DNA from: JAOUJD01 sp963811265
Lineage (GTDB): Bacteria; Pseudomonadota; Gammaproteobacteria; Burkholderiales; Burkholderiaceae_F
Assembly: GCA_963811265.1 (NCBI GenBank)
Contig: CAWEQS010000019.1
Location: 124,001 to 188,000, forward strand
Reading direction: 5' to 3'
DNA: 64,000 nucleotides
This document shows, in pieces, positions 28,705-36,595 of this stretch. Numbering within the stretch: the first letter of the stretch is position 1; each line of letters starts with the position of its first letter. The position numbers were made by a program, and so were the translations under genes. Below the pieces are notes generated by a model. The model was given only the letters and a program-made list of their open reading frames with translations. It ran no database searches and was not told where the DNA came from.

Positions 28705-29469
28705 TCAAGCGGCGGATCGCTCCGCCGCACCCTTCTGCGCACTTTCGCGCAAATACTTTTCGTCCTGCGCGCTCAGGCGCCCTTCGGCCCGCGCGCGCTC
28801 GATCAATTCCGGCCGCCTCGCCTGCGTCGCCGCGAGCGCCTGCTGCCTGCGCCACCGCGCGATGTCCGCGTGATGGCCCGACAGCAGCACATCCGGCACC
28901 GCACGCCCGCGCCACGCTTCCGGCCGGGTGTAATGCGGCCCGTCGAGCAGGCCCGTGGCGAACGACTCCTCGTCCGCCGACGCTTCCTTCAGCGCGCCGG
29001 GCAACTGCCGCACGACCGCGTCGATCAATGCCATCGCCGGCACTTCGCCGCCCGACATCACGAAGTCACCGACGGACACCACCTCGTCCACGCACTCCTC
29101 GAGGAAGCGTTCGTCGATCGCCTCGTACCGCCCGCACACCAGCGCGAGCGAACCGCCCTGCTCCGCCAGTTGCCGCACCCGCGCATCGGTCAGCGGCCTG
29201 CCGTTCGGCGCGAACGTCACGACCCGCGCCGCCCCGCCGTCCGCCTTCGCCGCCGCGACCGCCTGTGCGAGCGGTTCGGCCATCATCACCATTCCGGGCC
29301 CGCCGCCGTACGGCCGGTCGTCCACGGTGCGGTGCGGATCGCTGGTGAAGTCGCGCGGATTCCAGCTCACCAACGACCACAGGCCCTGCTCGCAGGCGCG
29401 TCGCGTGATGCCGTGCTCCGTGACCGCCGCAAACATCGCCGGGAACAACGTGATCACGTCGAAGCGCAT
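28705..29469 (-). CDS. trmD: tRNA (guanine-N1-)-methyltransferase
   Basis: A 254-residue SPOUT-fold enzyme that makes m1G37 in tRNAs to prevent frameshifting. The start at ATG 29469 gives the expected MRFDVITLFPAMF. Other hallmarks are DDRPYGGGPGMVMMAEPL, LVCGRYEAIDERF and VGDFVMSGGEVPAMALIDA (the trefoil-knot S-adenosylmethionine site), then GLLDGPHYTRPEAWRGRAVP. It lies between rimM and rplS, the standard order. Confidence 0.97.
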   Translation of the reverse strand: MRFDVITLFPAMFAAVTEHGITRRACEQGLWSLVSWNPRDFTSDPHRTVDDRPYGGGPGMVMMAEPLAQAVAAAKADGGAARVVTFAPNGRPLTDARVRQLAEQGGSLALVCGRYEAIDERFLEECVDEVVSVGDFVMSGGEVPAMALIDAVVRQLPGALKEASADEESFATGLLDGPHYTRPEAWRGRAVPDVLLSGHHADIARWRRQQALAATQARRPELIERARAEGRLSAQDEKYLRESAQKGAAERSAA

Positions 29470-29492
29470 CCGCAGTTCCTCACCCGCCGTTC

Positions 29493-30023
29493 CTACCAGT
29501 CTCGCTGCCAGTCGACCCGCACCACCTTGCCGGCCGCGTCGACCTCGTCGACGTACTGTTCGACCAGCGGGATCAGGTGCGTCTGGCTGCCGTCGGCAAC
29601 TTCCAGCCACTTCCGCAGGGCGCCCGCCGCGTCATTGGCACGCAGACCGCTCACCTCACCGAGCGTCTCGCCCGACCGGTTCACCACCCGGCTGCCGAGC
29701 ACGTCGCTCAGGTAATGCTCTCCTTCGGGCAACGGGGGGAATGCCCCTCTCGCCACCGCCACCCTCGCACCCTTGAGTGCGTCGGCAGCTTCCTTCGAAT
29801 CACATCCCGGCCACTTTGCGAGGAGCGCCTCGCCATGCCGACGACATCCCTCGACCGTAACGCGCTGCTTGCCACTGTCGCCCACGATCCACCACTCGCG
29901 GACCGCTTCGAGCACTCCACCGTCGGACGAGTGAGGCACGACCCGCGCCCATCCCCTGATCCCGTAGGCGCCGCGCACGACGCCGAGTTCGATCAGGTCG
30001 GCCGGTGCAACGGCCTCACGCAT
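29493..30023 (-). CDS. rimM: 16S rRNA processing protein RimM
   Basis: A 176-residue ribosome maturation factor binding S19 during 30S head assembly. The N-terminal beta barrel has LIELGVVRGAYGIRGWARVV. The PRC-barrel C-terminal half has HYLSDVLGSRVVNRSGETLG and LIPLVEQYVDEVDAAGKVV. It lies between rpsP and trmD, with gaps of 14 and 23 bases. Confidence 0.95.
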   Translation of the reverse strand: MREAVAPADLIELGVVRGAYGIRGWARVVPHSSDGGVLEAVREWWIVGDSGKQRVTVEGCRRHGEALLAKWPGCDSKEAADALKGARVAVARGAFPPLPEGEHYLSDVLGSRVVNRSGETLGEVSGLRANDAAGALRKWLEVADGSQTHLIPLVEQYVDEVDAAGKVVRVDWQRDW

Positions 30024-30037
30024 TCACTCCGCGCCGA

Positions 30038-30307
30038 TCAGGCGCTGGCTGCAGGAGCGTTGACGACAGGCTTGAACTCCTTCACCAGGCGAGCGACGGT
30101 CGGCGACAACTGCGCACCGACGCCGGTCCAGTAGGCGAGGCGATCGTTGGCGATGCGGAAGCGCTGCTCGCTTTCGGCAGAGACCGGGTTGTAGAAACCC
30201 AGGCGCTCGATGAAGCGACCGTCACGCGCGTTGCGCGAGTCGGTGGCGACGATGTTGAAAAACGGGCGCTTCTTGGCGCCGCCCCGGGCCAGGCGAATCA
30301 CGACCAT
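30038..30307 (-). CDS. rpsP: 30S ribosomal protein S16
   Basis: An 89-residue protein with the S16 core VVIRLARGGAKKRPFFNIVA, DGRFIERLGFYNP and DRLAYWTGVGAQLSPTVARL. It is the first gene of the rpsP-rimM-trmD-rplS operon. A run AAAAAGGGA precedes the ATG, and a good housekeeping promoter lies about 100 bases upstream. Confidence 0.97.
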   Translation of the reverse strand: MVVIRLARGGAKKRPFFNIVATDSRNARDGRFIERLGFYNPVSAESEQRFRIANDRLAYWTGVGAQLSPTVARLVKEFKPVVNAPAASA

Positions 30308-30403
30308 AGGTCAAATCCCTTTTTATGTTCGGTACTTGCGTACTTTCCGGTCCGCCGGGAAGGCTGTGCGTGAACGAACCGCCGGCACCGCGGAAAACTG
30401 GCA

Positions 30404-30433
30404 ATTGTAGCCGGGGCGGCCCTGCGGCGGCAA
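30404..30433 (-). promoter_or_regulatory. Sigma-70-type promoter of the rpsP operon
   Basis: On the minus strand TTGCCG (30433-30428), 18 bases, TACAAT (30409-30404). It is about 97 bases upstream of rpsP, leaving a leader of roughly 90 bases. It is one of the better -35/-10 matches in the window. Confidence 0.6.
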
Positions 30434-30498
30434 GCCGAGTCCCGGCATGCGGCAGGAACCGGAATGCGCTCCCCGGGACCTCTATGATGGCGCCCGCC

Positions 30499-30909
30499 AT
30501 GCCTCGGTTCCGCCACAAGGCCCTTGCCGCCCTGCTCGCTGCCGTCACCGGCGCCCTCGGACTGAACCGGGTCTACCTCGGCCAGGGGCTCTGGTGGTTG
30601 CCGCTCGGCATCACGCTCGGGGCGCTGCCGCTGCTGATCGGCGTGCGCAACTGGTACCAGACGCCCGCGTTCTTCGTCGCGATGGTCCCGGTGGTCGCCG
30701 GATTCATCCAGGCACTCGTGCTGGCCCTCATGCCGGACGAGAAGTTCGACGCCCGGTTCAACGCGAACACCGCCCGTCGAAACCGCAGCGGCTGGGATGC
30801 CGTGCTGGTCGCCATTGCCTCGCTTGCGGCCGGCACCATCATCCTGACGGCGACGATCGCCCTGCTGTTCCAGACCTACTTCGAAAGCGTGCTCAGGCCG
30901 GCGGGCTGA
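30499..30909 (+). CDS. TM2-like small membrane protein
   Basis: 136 residues with three or four hydrophobic segments. The N-terminal LLAAVTGALGLNRVYLGQGL resembles the TM2 domain pattern (GxxGxxRFYLG). A later pair of helices is separated by a charged loop (MPDEKFDARFNANTARRNRS). The start is uncertain: ATG 30499 (MPRFRHK) fits best, with ATGs at 30484 and 30487 as alternatives. It is divergent from rpsP and convergent with the radical SAM gene. The function is unknown. Confidence 0.7.
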   Translation: MPRFRHKALAALLAAVTGALGLNRVYLGQGLWWLPLGITLGALPLLIGVRNWYQTPAFFVAMVPVVAGFIQALVLALMPDEKFDARFNANTARRNRSGWDAVLVAIASLAAGTIILTATIALLFQTYFESVLRPAG

Positions 30910-30913
30910 GCGA

Positions 30914-32050
30914 TCAGAAGAGATCCATCTGCGGCGTTGGCAGACGAGGCCGGACGAAGAGGTCTGTCCGCAGCGACGGACAGCTGTCGCTGAAGCCATG
31001 CCGCGCGCCGGCGCGAGCGAACCGCTGCTCGATGAGCTTTGCCCAGGTGCCCTCCCCGGTCATGCGGCGCCCGAACCGGGCGTCGTAGTTCTTCCCCCCG
31101 CGCATTTCGCGGATGCGGTTCATCACCCGCTGCGCCCGGTCGGGGAAGTGCGTCCGCAGCCACTCCTCGAACAGCGGGCTGACTTCCCACGGCAGCCGCA
31201 CCACCGTGTAGTGCGCGTTCCTTGCCCCTGCCTGCGCGGCGGCGTCGACGATCGCCTCGATCTCGGGCTCGTTGACGAAAGGAATGACCGGCGCCACGTT
31301 CACGCGCACCGGTACGCCGGCCTCGGCGAGCGTGCGCACCGTTCGCAACCGCCTATCCGGGCTCGCCGCCCGCGGTTCGAGGATGCGCGAAAGTTTCGAG
31401 TCGAGCGATGTGATGCTGATGCTGACCGACACGAGGTTCGATTGCGCCATTGCCGCGATGAGGTCGAGGTCGCGTTCGACCAGCGATGACTTGGTCACCA
31501 ATCCGAACGGGTGACGTGCCGCGACCAGCACCTCGAGGACGCCGCGCGTGATCTTCAGCTCGCGTTCGATGGGCTGGTAGGCATCCGTGTTCACGCCAAC
31601 CATGATCAGTTCCGGCGTGTAGCCGGGCGCGGCAAGTTCCTTCGACAGCAGCTCGGCCGCGTTGCGCTTGGCGACGAGTTTCGTCTCGAAGTCCAACCCG
31701 GGCGACAGGTTCAGGTAGCTGTGCGTCGGCCGCGCGTAGCAGTAGATGCAGCCGTGCTCGCAGCCTCGGTACGGGTTGATCGAGCGGTCGAAGCCGATGT
31801 CCGGCGACTCGTTGCGCGTGATGATGGAGCGCGCCGCCTCGAAAGTGACAGTCGTCTGGAGCGGAGGAAGCTCCTCGTCGTCCGTCAGCGCGTCCGGTTC
31901 GGCTGACCGCTGCACCGATTCGAACCGGTGCGCGAGGTTGGACACGGCGCCGCGCCCTTTGCGGGCGACCGCGACGTGAGCGGGTCCGGCGACGACGGGA
32001 TCGTCGCTCGGGATCCGCTCGACGGCGTCGTCAGCGGAAGTCCTGGACAA
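30914..32050 (-). CDS. PA0069-family radical SAM protein
   Basis: About 378 residues. The radical SAM [4Fe-4S] motif is CEHGCIYCYA in the context FDRSINPYRGCEHGCIYCYA. SPL-like features follow, including DFETKLVAKRNAAELLSKEL, MVGVNTDAYQPIERELKITR and VSVSISITSLDSKLSRILEP. The family is related to spore photoproduct lyase but its substrate is unknown. The start is doubtful. There is no ATG near the expected N-terminus (just before ARKGRGAVSN), so I chose TTG 32050. An ATG at 32122 would overlap the DUF3501 gene by 92 bases. It follows DUF3501 in the same orientation. Confidence 0.85.
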   Translation of the reverse strand: MSRTSADDAVERIPSDDPVVAGPAHVAVARKGRGAVSNLAHRFESVQRSAEPDALTDDEELPPLQTTVTFEAARSIITRNESPDIGFDRSINPYRGCEHGCIYCYARPTHSYLNLSPGLDFETKLVAKRNAAELLSKELAAPGYTPELIMVGVNTDAYQPIERELKITRGVLEVLVAARHPFGLVTKSSLVERDLDLIAAMAQSNLVSVSISITSLDSKLSRILEPRAASPDRRLRTVRTLAEAGVPVRVNVAPVIPFVNEPEIEAIVDAAAQAGARNAHYTVVRLPWEVSPLFEEWLRTHFPDRAQRVMNRIREMRGGKNYDARFGRRMTGEGTWAKLIEQRFARAGARHGFSDSCPSLRTDLFVRPRLPTPQMDLF

Positions 32051-32621
32051 GTGCGGCCTGGACCTGTGGCGCGACTTCGTCGATCCGCAAATTGCAGTTC
32101 GGGTGGTCCACACCCATGGCAATTGCCGCGCCCTGCTTCAGGACGGCAATCGCGTCCGGGTCGAACTCGAAGCGCAGGAAGTGGACCGACGATGTCTTCT
32201 CGTCGTTCTCGCGCTCCAGATCCTCGTCGGCGATTGCGTAGACCCTCGGCTGGCCGTCGACCTGGACGTAGACGCGGTCCTCGACGCCCTTCAGCTTCGC
32301 CAGCGCGCCCTTGCGCACGACGGGATCGTCGTACTCGATCATCATCGTCGCCTTCAGGTTCGTGCCGTCGGGAATCAGCGGGTTGTACGCATCGAGTTCG
32401 TCCTGGATGCCCGCCTCCTCGAACGTCTTCTCGATCCGCAGCATCTCCTGGATCTGGTAGCGGATCGTCAGTTCGTCCTCGAAGATCAGCGTCACGTGGT
32501 CGCCAAGCCGCACCGTGCGGTTCTTCTTGTGGGCGAGCACGCGGGCGCGGAACTCCGCGCGCTGCTTCGCATAGGCCTCGAGCGTCAGCAGGCTGTCACG
32601 CGAGATCTGTGCCATCGTCAT
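32031..32621 (-). CDS. DUF3501 family protein
   Basis: A 196-residue soluble protein starting at ATG 32621 (MTMAQISRDSLLTLEAYAKQ) or ATG 32615. It matches DUF3501: VLAHKKNRTVRLGDHVTLIF, YQIQEMLRIEKTFEEAGIQD, LIPDGTNLKATMMIEYDD and a C-terminal GVDHPN segment. The biochemical function is unknown. It is known to cluster with the Fe-S protein and rubrerythrin found directly upstream, so it probably works with them in peroxide or iron-sulfur metabolism. Confidence 0.88.
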   Translation of the reverse strand: MTMAQISRDSLLTLEAYAKQRAEFRARVLAHKKNRTVRLGDHVTLIFEDELTIRYQIQEMLRIEKTFEEAGIQDELDAYNPLIPDGTNLKATMMIEYDDPVVRKGALAKLKGVEDRVYVQVDGQPRVYAIADEDLERENDEKTSSVHFLRFEFDPDAIAVLKQGAAIAMGVDHPNCNLRIDEVAPQVQAALVQDFR

Positions 32622-32640
32622 GTCTCCAACGTCCTTTCGG

Positions 32641-33993
32641 TTACAAGCCGTACGCGATGCGTACGAGGGTGATCGGATGGGCGACTTCGGGTGTCTTGCC
32701 GCCAAGCGCCTCCCTGGCGAACAGCTGGATGCCCTGCTCGATGTGGTGGCCCGCCAGCTGGCAGTCCGAGCTCACGTAGTCGGGCCTGGCGCTCGCCATG
32801 TTCTTGAAGACCGGCTTGCCGATCTTCATCGCCATGCCGTGGAACTCCTTGCGCGTGCCCCAGATGCCCGAGTGGCCGGAGCACCGTTCGACGGTGTTGA
32901 GCGTCGTGTTGGGCACCAGCTTCAGCATCTCCTCGGTCTTGCGCCCGACGTTCTGCACGCGGCCGTGGCACGGCACGTGGTACGAAACCGTGCCGAGCGG
33001 CTTCTTGAAGTCGGTCTTGAGCAGGCCGTCCTTGTTGCGCGCGACGAGATACTCGAACGGGTCCCACATCGCCGCCTTCACCGCCTGCACGTCGGCATCG
33101 TCCGGGAACATCAGCGGCAGCTCCTGCTTGTACATCAGCGTGCACGACGGGATCGCGGTGACGATGGCGTAACCCTCTCGAGCGAGCCGCGCGAGCTGCG
33201 GAATGTTGACGTTCTTCAGCTGCTCGACCGCGTCGAGGTCGCCGATCTCGAGCTTCGGCATGCCGCAGCACGCTTCCTTCTCCGCCAGCACGTACGGAAT
33301 CTCGTTGTGGTCGAGGATCCTGATCAGGTCCCAGCCGATGCCCGGCTCGTTGTAGTTGACGTAGCAGGTCGCGAAGATGGCGACCTTGCCGGGGGTCTTG
33401 GCGCCGTCGCGCACCGCGGCGCTCGCGTTCGAGCGCGCGCCGGCGCGGAACGTCTTCGGCGCGAAGTCGGGTCGCCACGCATTGCGGTCGATGCCCATCA
33501 GCTTTTCCATCGCCGCGCGCGCCGGGCCTGTCCGGTTCACCGCGTTCACCGTTTGCGTGACGATGGGGATACCCGCGAACAGGCCGACCTTGTCGGTCGA
33601 GGTCAGGAACTTGTCGCTCGCGGTGGCGCCGTGCTTCCTGAAGTGGACCGCCTTGGCGCGCAGCATCAGGTGCGGGAAGTCGAGGTTCCACTGGTGCGGC
33701 GGCACGTACGGGCACTTGCTCATGTAGCACATGTCGCACAGGTAGCACTGGTCGACGACGTCCTTGTACTTCTCCTTGGGGACACCATCGACCTCGCCGG
33801 TCGGCCCGTTGTCGACGAGGTCGAACAGCGTCGGGAATGATCCGCACAGGCTGACGCAGCGGCGGCACCCGTGGCAGATCTCGAACACGCGCTCCATTTC
33901 CTTCTCGAGCGCCTGCTCGTTCCAGAACTCTGCGCTCTTCTGGCCGAGCGGATGCCGGGTCGGCGCCTCGAGGCTGCCCTCACGGACGGTCAT
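32641..33993 (-). CDS. GlpC/HdrD-like Fe-S oxidoreductase (CCG domains)
   Basis: A 450-residue protein started at ATG 33993 (MTVREGSLEAPTRHPLG). The N-terminal ferredoxin-like part has CHGCRRCVSLCG and CYLCDMCYMSKCPYVPPH. The second cluster has four residues before its last cysteine instead of three. Two CCG-type domains follow. The first is complete (ATCYVNYNEPG with EKEACCGMPKLE). In the second the double cysteine reads CSGHSG, so one ligand of the usual cluster is missing. Relatives pass electrons between a flavoprotein and an acceptor. It lies between rubrerythrin and DUF3501 and could supply electrons to the rubrerythrin, which is inference. Confidence 0.88.
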   Translation of the reverse strand: MTVREGSLEAPTRHPLGQKSAEFWNEQALEKEMERVFEICHGCRRCVSLCGSFPTLFDLVDNGPTGEVDGVPKEKYKDVVDQCYLCDMCYMSKCPYVPPHQWNLDFPHLMLRAKAVHFRKHGATASDKFLTSTDKVGLFAGIPIVTQTVNAVNRTGPARAAMEKLMGIDRNAWRPDFAPKTFRAGARSNASAAVRDGAKTPGKVAIFATCYVNYNEPGIGWDLIRILDHNEIPYVLAEKEACCGMPKLEIGDLDAVEQLKNVNIPQLARLAREGYAIVTAIPSCTLMYKQELPLMFPDDADVQAVKAAMWDPFEYLVARNKDGLLKTDFKKPLGTVSYHVPCHGRVQNVGRKTEEMLKLVPNTTLNTVERCSGHSGIWGTRKEFHGMAMKIGKPVFKNMASARPDYVSSDCQLAGHHIEQGIQLFAREALGGKTPEVAHPITLVRIAYGL

Positions 33994-34030
33994 GGTGTAT
34001 TCCGAAGTGATTGAACTGCAGGGCTCCCGC

Positions 34031-34082
34031 GGCCCGGCACATGCCGGGCCGAGGAGTAACCGCGCGTCGTCGCGACGCGCGG
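34031..34082 (-). other. Two strong hairpins in the rubrerythrin to Fe-S protein spacer
   Basis: GGCCCGGCA-CA-TGCCGGGCC (34031-34050) and CCGCGCGTCG-TCG-CGACGCGCGG (34060-34082) are both perfect stems. No T-run follows on the minus strand, so they are not classic terminators. In the 122-base gap between two co-directional genes they may stabilise or process the mRNA, giving different amounts of rubrerythrin and Fe-S protein. Confidence 0.55.
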
Positions 34083-34115
34083 GCATTGCATCTGCGGGAC
34101 GAGGCCCGCATCGAC

Positions 34116-34535
34116 TTACTCGGCGAGCGCGTCGAGAGTTCTCTGGAACTTGTTCGCGTGCGAACGCTCCGCCTTCGCCAGCGTCTCGAACCAGTCGGCG
34201 ATCTCGTCGAAGCCTTCGTCGCGCGCCGATTTCGCCATGCCCGGGTACATGTCCGTGTACTCGTGTGTCTCGCCCGCGATCGACGCCTTCAGGTTGGCCT
34301 TGGTCGGGCCGATGGGCAGGCCGGTGGCCGGGTCGCCGACAGCCTCGAGGTACTCGAGGTGGCCGTGCGCGTGGCCCGTCTCGCCTTCGGCGGTCGAACG
34401 GAAGACGGCCGCCACGTCGTTGTAGCCCTCGACGTCCGCCTTCGCTGCGAAGTACAGGTAACGACGGTTGGCCTGCGATTCACCGGCGAACGCGTCTTTC
34501 AGGTTCTGTTCAGTCTTGCTGCCCTTCAGTTGCAT
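34116..34535 (-). CDS. Rubrerythrin lacking the rubredoxin domain
   Basis: A 139-residue ferritin-like diiron protein. The metal ligands lie in FAGESQANRRYLYFA, TAEGETGHAHGHLEYLE, ASIAGETHEYTDMYP and LAKAERSHANKF, the four-helix pattern with ExxH motifs. It ends after the diiron domain with no CxxCG rubredoxin tail, so it needs an external electron donor, as in sulerythrin-type proteins. It reduces hydrogen peroxide. It is the first gene of an operon with the Fe-S oxidoreductase and DUF3501, with a perfect OxyR-type site upstream. Confidence 0.93.
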   Translation of the reverse strand: MQLKGSKTEQNLKDAFAGESQANRRYLYFAAKADVEGYNDVAAVFRSTAEGETGHAHGHLEYLEAVGDPATGLPIGPTKANLKASIAGETHEYTDMYPGMAKSARDEGFDEIADWFETLAKAERSHANKFQRTLDALAE

Positions 34536-34633
34536 CGATGTCTCCTGTTGCTGATCCAGACGAAGGAAGAAGTCCGGAGCGCGCCGCGCTTCGGCTCGAA
34601 GTCGAATCTACGCTTCCGACACGCATGCAAAAA

Positions 34634-34670
34634 ATAGATTGTCTCTATTTTATCGATAGCTATCAGCTAT
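34634..34670 (-). promoter_or_regulatory. OxyR-type binding site upstream of rubrerythrin
   Basis: The sequence matches ATAG-N7-CTAT-N7-ATAG-N7-CTAT exactly, with elements at 34634-34637, 34645-34648, 34656-34659 and 34667-34670. This is the full tetramer consensus bound by oxidised OxyR. It lies about 100 bases upstream of the rubrerythrin start. Just downstream on the minus strand are TTTTGC and TAGATT separated by 16 bases, a plausible -35/-10, so OxyR would sit next to RNA polymerase as an activator. Confidence 0.85.
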
Positions 34671-34706
34671 TGCCTCGCAGCGCAGCCCTGCTTGCGGCAA
34701 CTCCGG

Positions 34707-36509
34707 TCAGAACTGCTCTTCCGTCAGCGCCAGGGTGCCCACGCTGCCCTCGGTTGCAGTCGCCGCGAGCGCCTCCGCGGTCACGAGCATGTGGTCCGCG
34801 AAGAACCTTGCCGTGCCGATCTTCGCGCGGTGGAAGTCGGGATCCTCTCCGGCCGCGAGGCGTCGGCTGGATGCAAGGGCGGCCCGCGCCATCTGCCATC
34901 CGCCATGCACGATGCCCGCGAGCTTCAGGTACGGCACCGAGCCGGCGTAGACCGCACGCACGTCACCGCCCTTGAACTCGCGCGCGACGAAGTCGATCAC
35001 TTCCACGTAGGCGTCGACGGCGGCCCGCAGGCGTCCGGCGATCGCCGCGCAGTCGCCGCCCGCCTTGTCGAGTTCGTTCGCGGTCGCGCGCATTTCCTCG
35101 GCGAAGCGCCTGGCCGTCGCGCCTCCATCGCGGCTGGTCTTGCGGCCGATCAGGTCGTTCGCCTGGATTGCCGTCGTGCCCTCGTAGATCGTCAGGATCC
35201 GCGCATCGCGGTAGTACTGCGCGGCCCCCGTCTCCTCGACGAAACCCATGCCGCCGTGCACCTGCACCCCCGTGGAAGTCACGTCGATCGACATCTCGGT
35301 GGACCACCCCTTCACGATCGGCACGAGGTAGTCATACGCCGCCTTCGCCGCAGTGCGCGCTTCGGCGTCCGGATGGTGGTGGGCGAGATCGTTGTAGCCG
35401 GCGGCGACATAGGCGACTGCGCGCGCGGCTTCGGTGTTCGCGCGCATGAACATCAGCATCCGGCGCACGTCGGGATGCTGGATGATCGGCACCGGGCCGG
35501 GCGAGCCTTCGACCGCCCGGCTCTGGACGCGGTCCTTGGCGTACCAGACCGCCTGCTGGTAGGCGCGCTCGCACACCGCAATGCCCTGCATCCCGACCTG
35601 GAAGCGCGCGGCATTCATCATGATGAACATGTACTCGAGGCCACGATTCTCCTGGCCGATGAGTTGCCCGATCGCGCCCGGCCCGACTTCGCCCTTCTCG
35701 TCGCCGAACAGCAGCACGCAGGTCGGGCTCGCGTTGATGCCGAGCTTGTGCTCGATCGACGCGCAGTACACGTCGTTGCGCTTGCCCAGCTTGCCCTCGG
35801 CATCGAACAGGAACTTCGGCACGATGAAGAGCGAAATGCCCTTGACGCCTTCGGGCGCGTCCGGCGTACGCGCGAGCACGAGGTGCACGATGTTCTCGGC
35901 GAGGTCGTGCTCGCCGAAGGTGATGAAGATCTTCTGGCCGAACAAGCGGTACGTGCCGTCGCCCTGGGGCACCGCCCGCGTGCGCACCTGCGCGAGGTCG
36001 GACCCGGCCTGCGACTCCGTGAGGTTCATCGTCCCGGTCCAGCTGCCGTCGATCAGGCGGTGGATGTAGGTCGATTTCTGCTCGTCGCTGCCGGCCGTCA
36101 GCAGCGCCTCGATGGCGCCGTCGGTCAGCAGCGGACACAGCGCGAACGACAGGTTCGCCGACTGCAGCATCTCCATGCAGGGCGCAGCGACAACCTTGGG
36201 CAGGCCCTGGCCGCCGTACTCGCCCGGGTGCTGCACGCCCTGCCAGCCCGCCTGCACGAAGGCGTCGAATGCCTGCTTGAAGCCCGGCGTCGTGATCACG
36301 CGGCCGTTGTCCCACTTCGCCGGCTGGACGTCGCCAGTGCGGTTCAGCGGCGCGACCACCTCGCCCATGAAGCGCGCGTTCTCCTCGAGCACCGCGGCGA
36401 CCGTTTCGTCGGTTGCATCCTCGCAGCCGGGGAGGGTCTGGATCTGTTTCAGTCCTGCCAGTTCATTCAGGACGAACTGCATGTCCTTGATCGGGGCGAC
36501 GTAGTTCAT
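34707..36509 (-). CDS. Acyl-CoA dehydrogenase with C-terminal extension
   Basis: A 600-residue flavoenzyme of beta-oxidation. It has ALCPLLTDGAIEALLTAG, the FAD/substrate block MNLTESQAGSDLAQVRTRAV and FITFGEHDL. The presumed catalytic Glu is in the ILTIYEGTTAIQANDLIGRK segment. The extra C-terminal domain of about 150 residues is typical of the 600-residue class in proteobacteria. The chain length of its substrate is unknown. The electron acceptor genes etfB and etfA lie immediately upstream, so the three form a functional unit. A hairpin terminator separates them from this gene. Confidence 0.93.
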   Translation of the reverse strand: MNYVAPIKDMQFVLNELAGLKQIQTLPGCEDATDETVAAVLEENARFMGEVVAPLNRTGDVQPAKWDNGRVITTPGFKQAFDAFVQAGWQGVQHPGEYGGQGLPKVVAAPCMEMLQSANLSFALCPLLTDGAIEALLTAGSDEQKSTYIHRLIDGSWTGTMNLTESQAGSDLAQVRTRAVPQGDGTYRLFGQKIFITFGEHDLAENIVHLVLARTPDAPEGVKGISLFIVPKFLFDAEGKLGKRNDVYCASIEHKLGINASPTCVLLFGDEKGEVGPGAIGQLIGQENRGLEYMFIMMNAARFQVGMQGIAVCERAYQQAVWYAKDRVQSRAVEGSPGPVPIIQHPDVRRMLMFMRANTEAARAVAYVAAGYNDLAHHHPDAEARTAAKAAYDYLVPIVKGWSTEMSIDVTSTGVQVHGGMGFVEETGAAQYYRDARILTIYEGTTAIQANDLIGRKTSRDGGATARRFAEEMRATANELDKAGGDCAAIAGRLRAAVDAYVEVIDFVAREFKGGDVRAVYAGSVPYLKLAGIVHGGWQMARAALASSRRLAAGEDPDFHRAKIGTARFFADHMLVTAEALAATATEGSVGTLALTEEQF

Positions 36510-36529
36510 GGCGTTTCCTGCTGGGTAAA

Positions 36530-36572
36530 CAAAAAGGGCACAGCTTCACGGTGGTCCGTGCGCGCTGTGCCC
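36530..36572 (-). terminator. Rho-independent terminator after etfA
   Basis: The 9-base arms GGGCACAGC and GCTGTGCCC (36536-36544 and 36564-36572) flank a 19-base loop. On the minus strand they are followed by TTTTTGTTT. It would end the etfB-etfA transcript or limit read-through into the acyl-CoA dehydrogenase gene. Confidence 0.75.
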
Positions 36573-36595
36573 CGTCTCGTCATGGCGTCAGGCCG

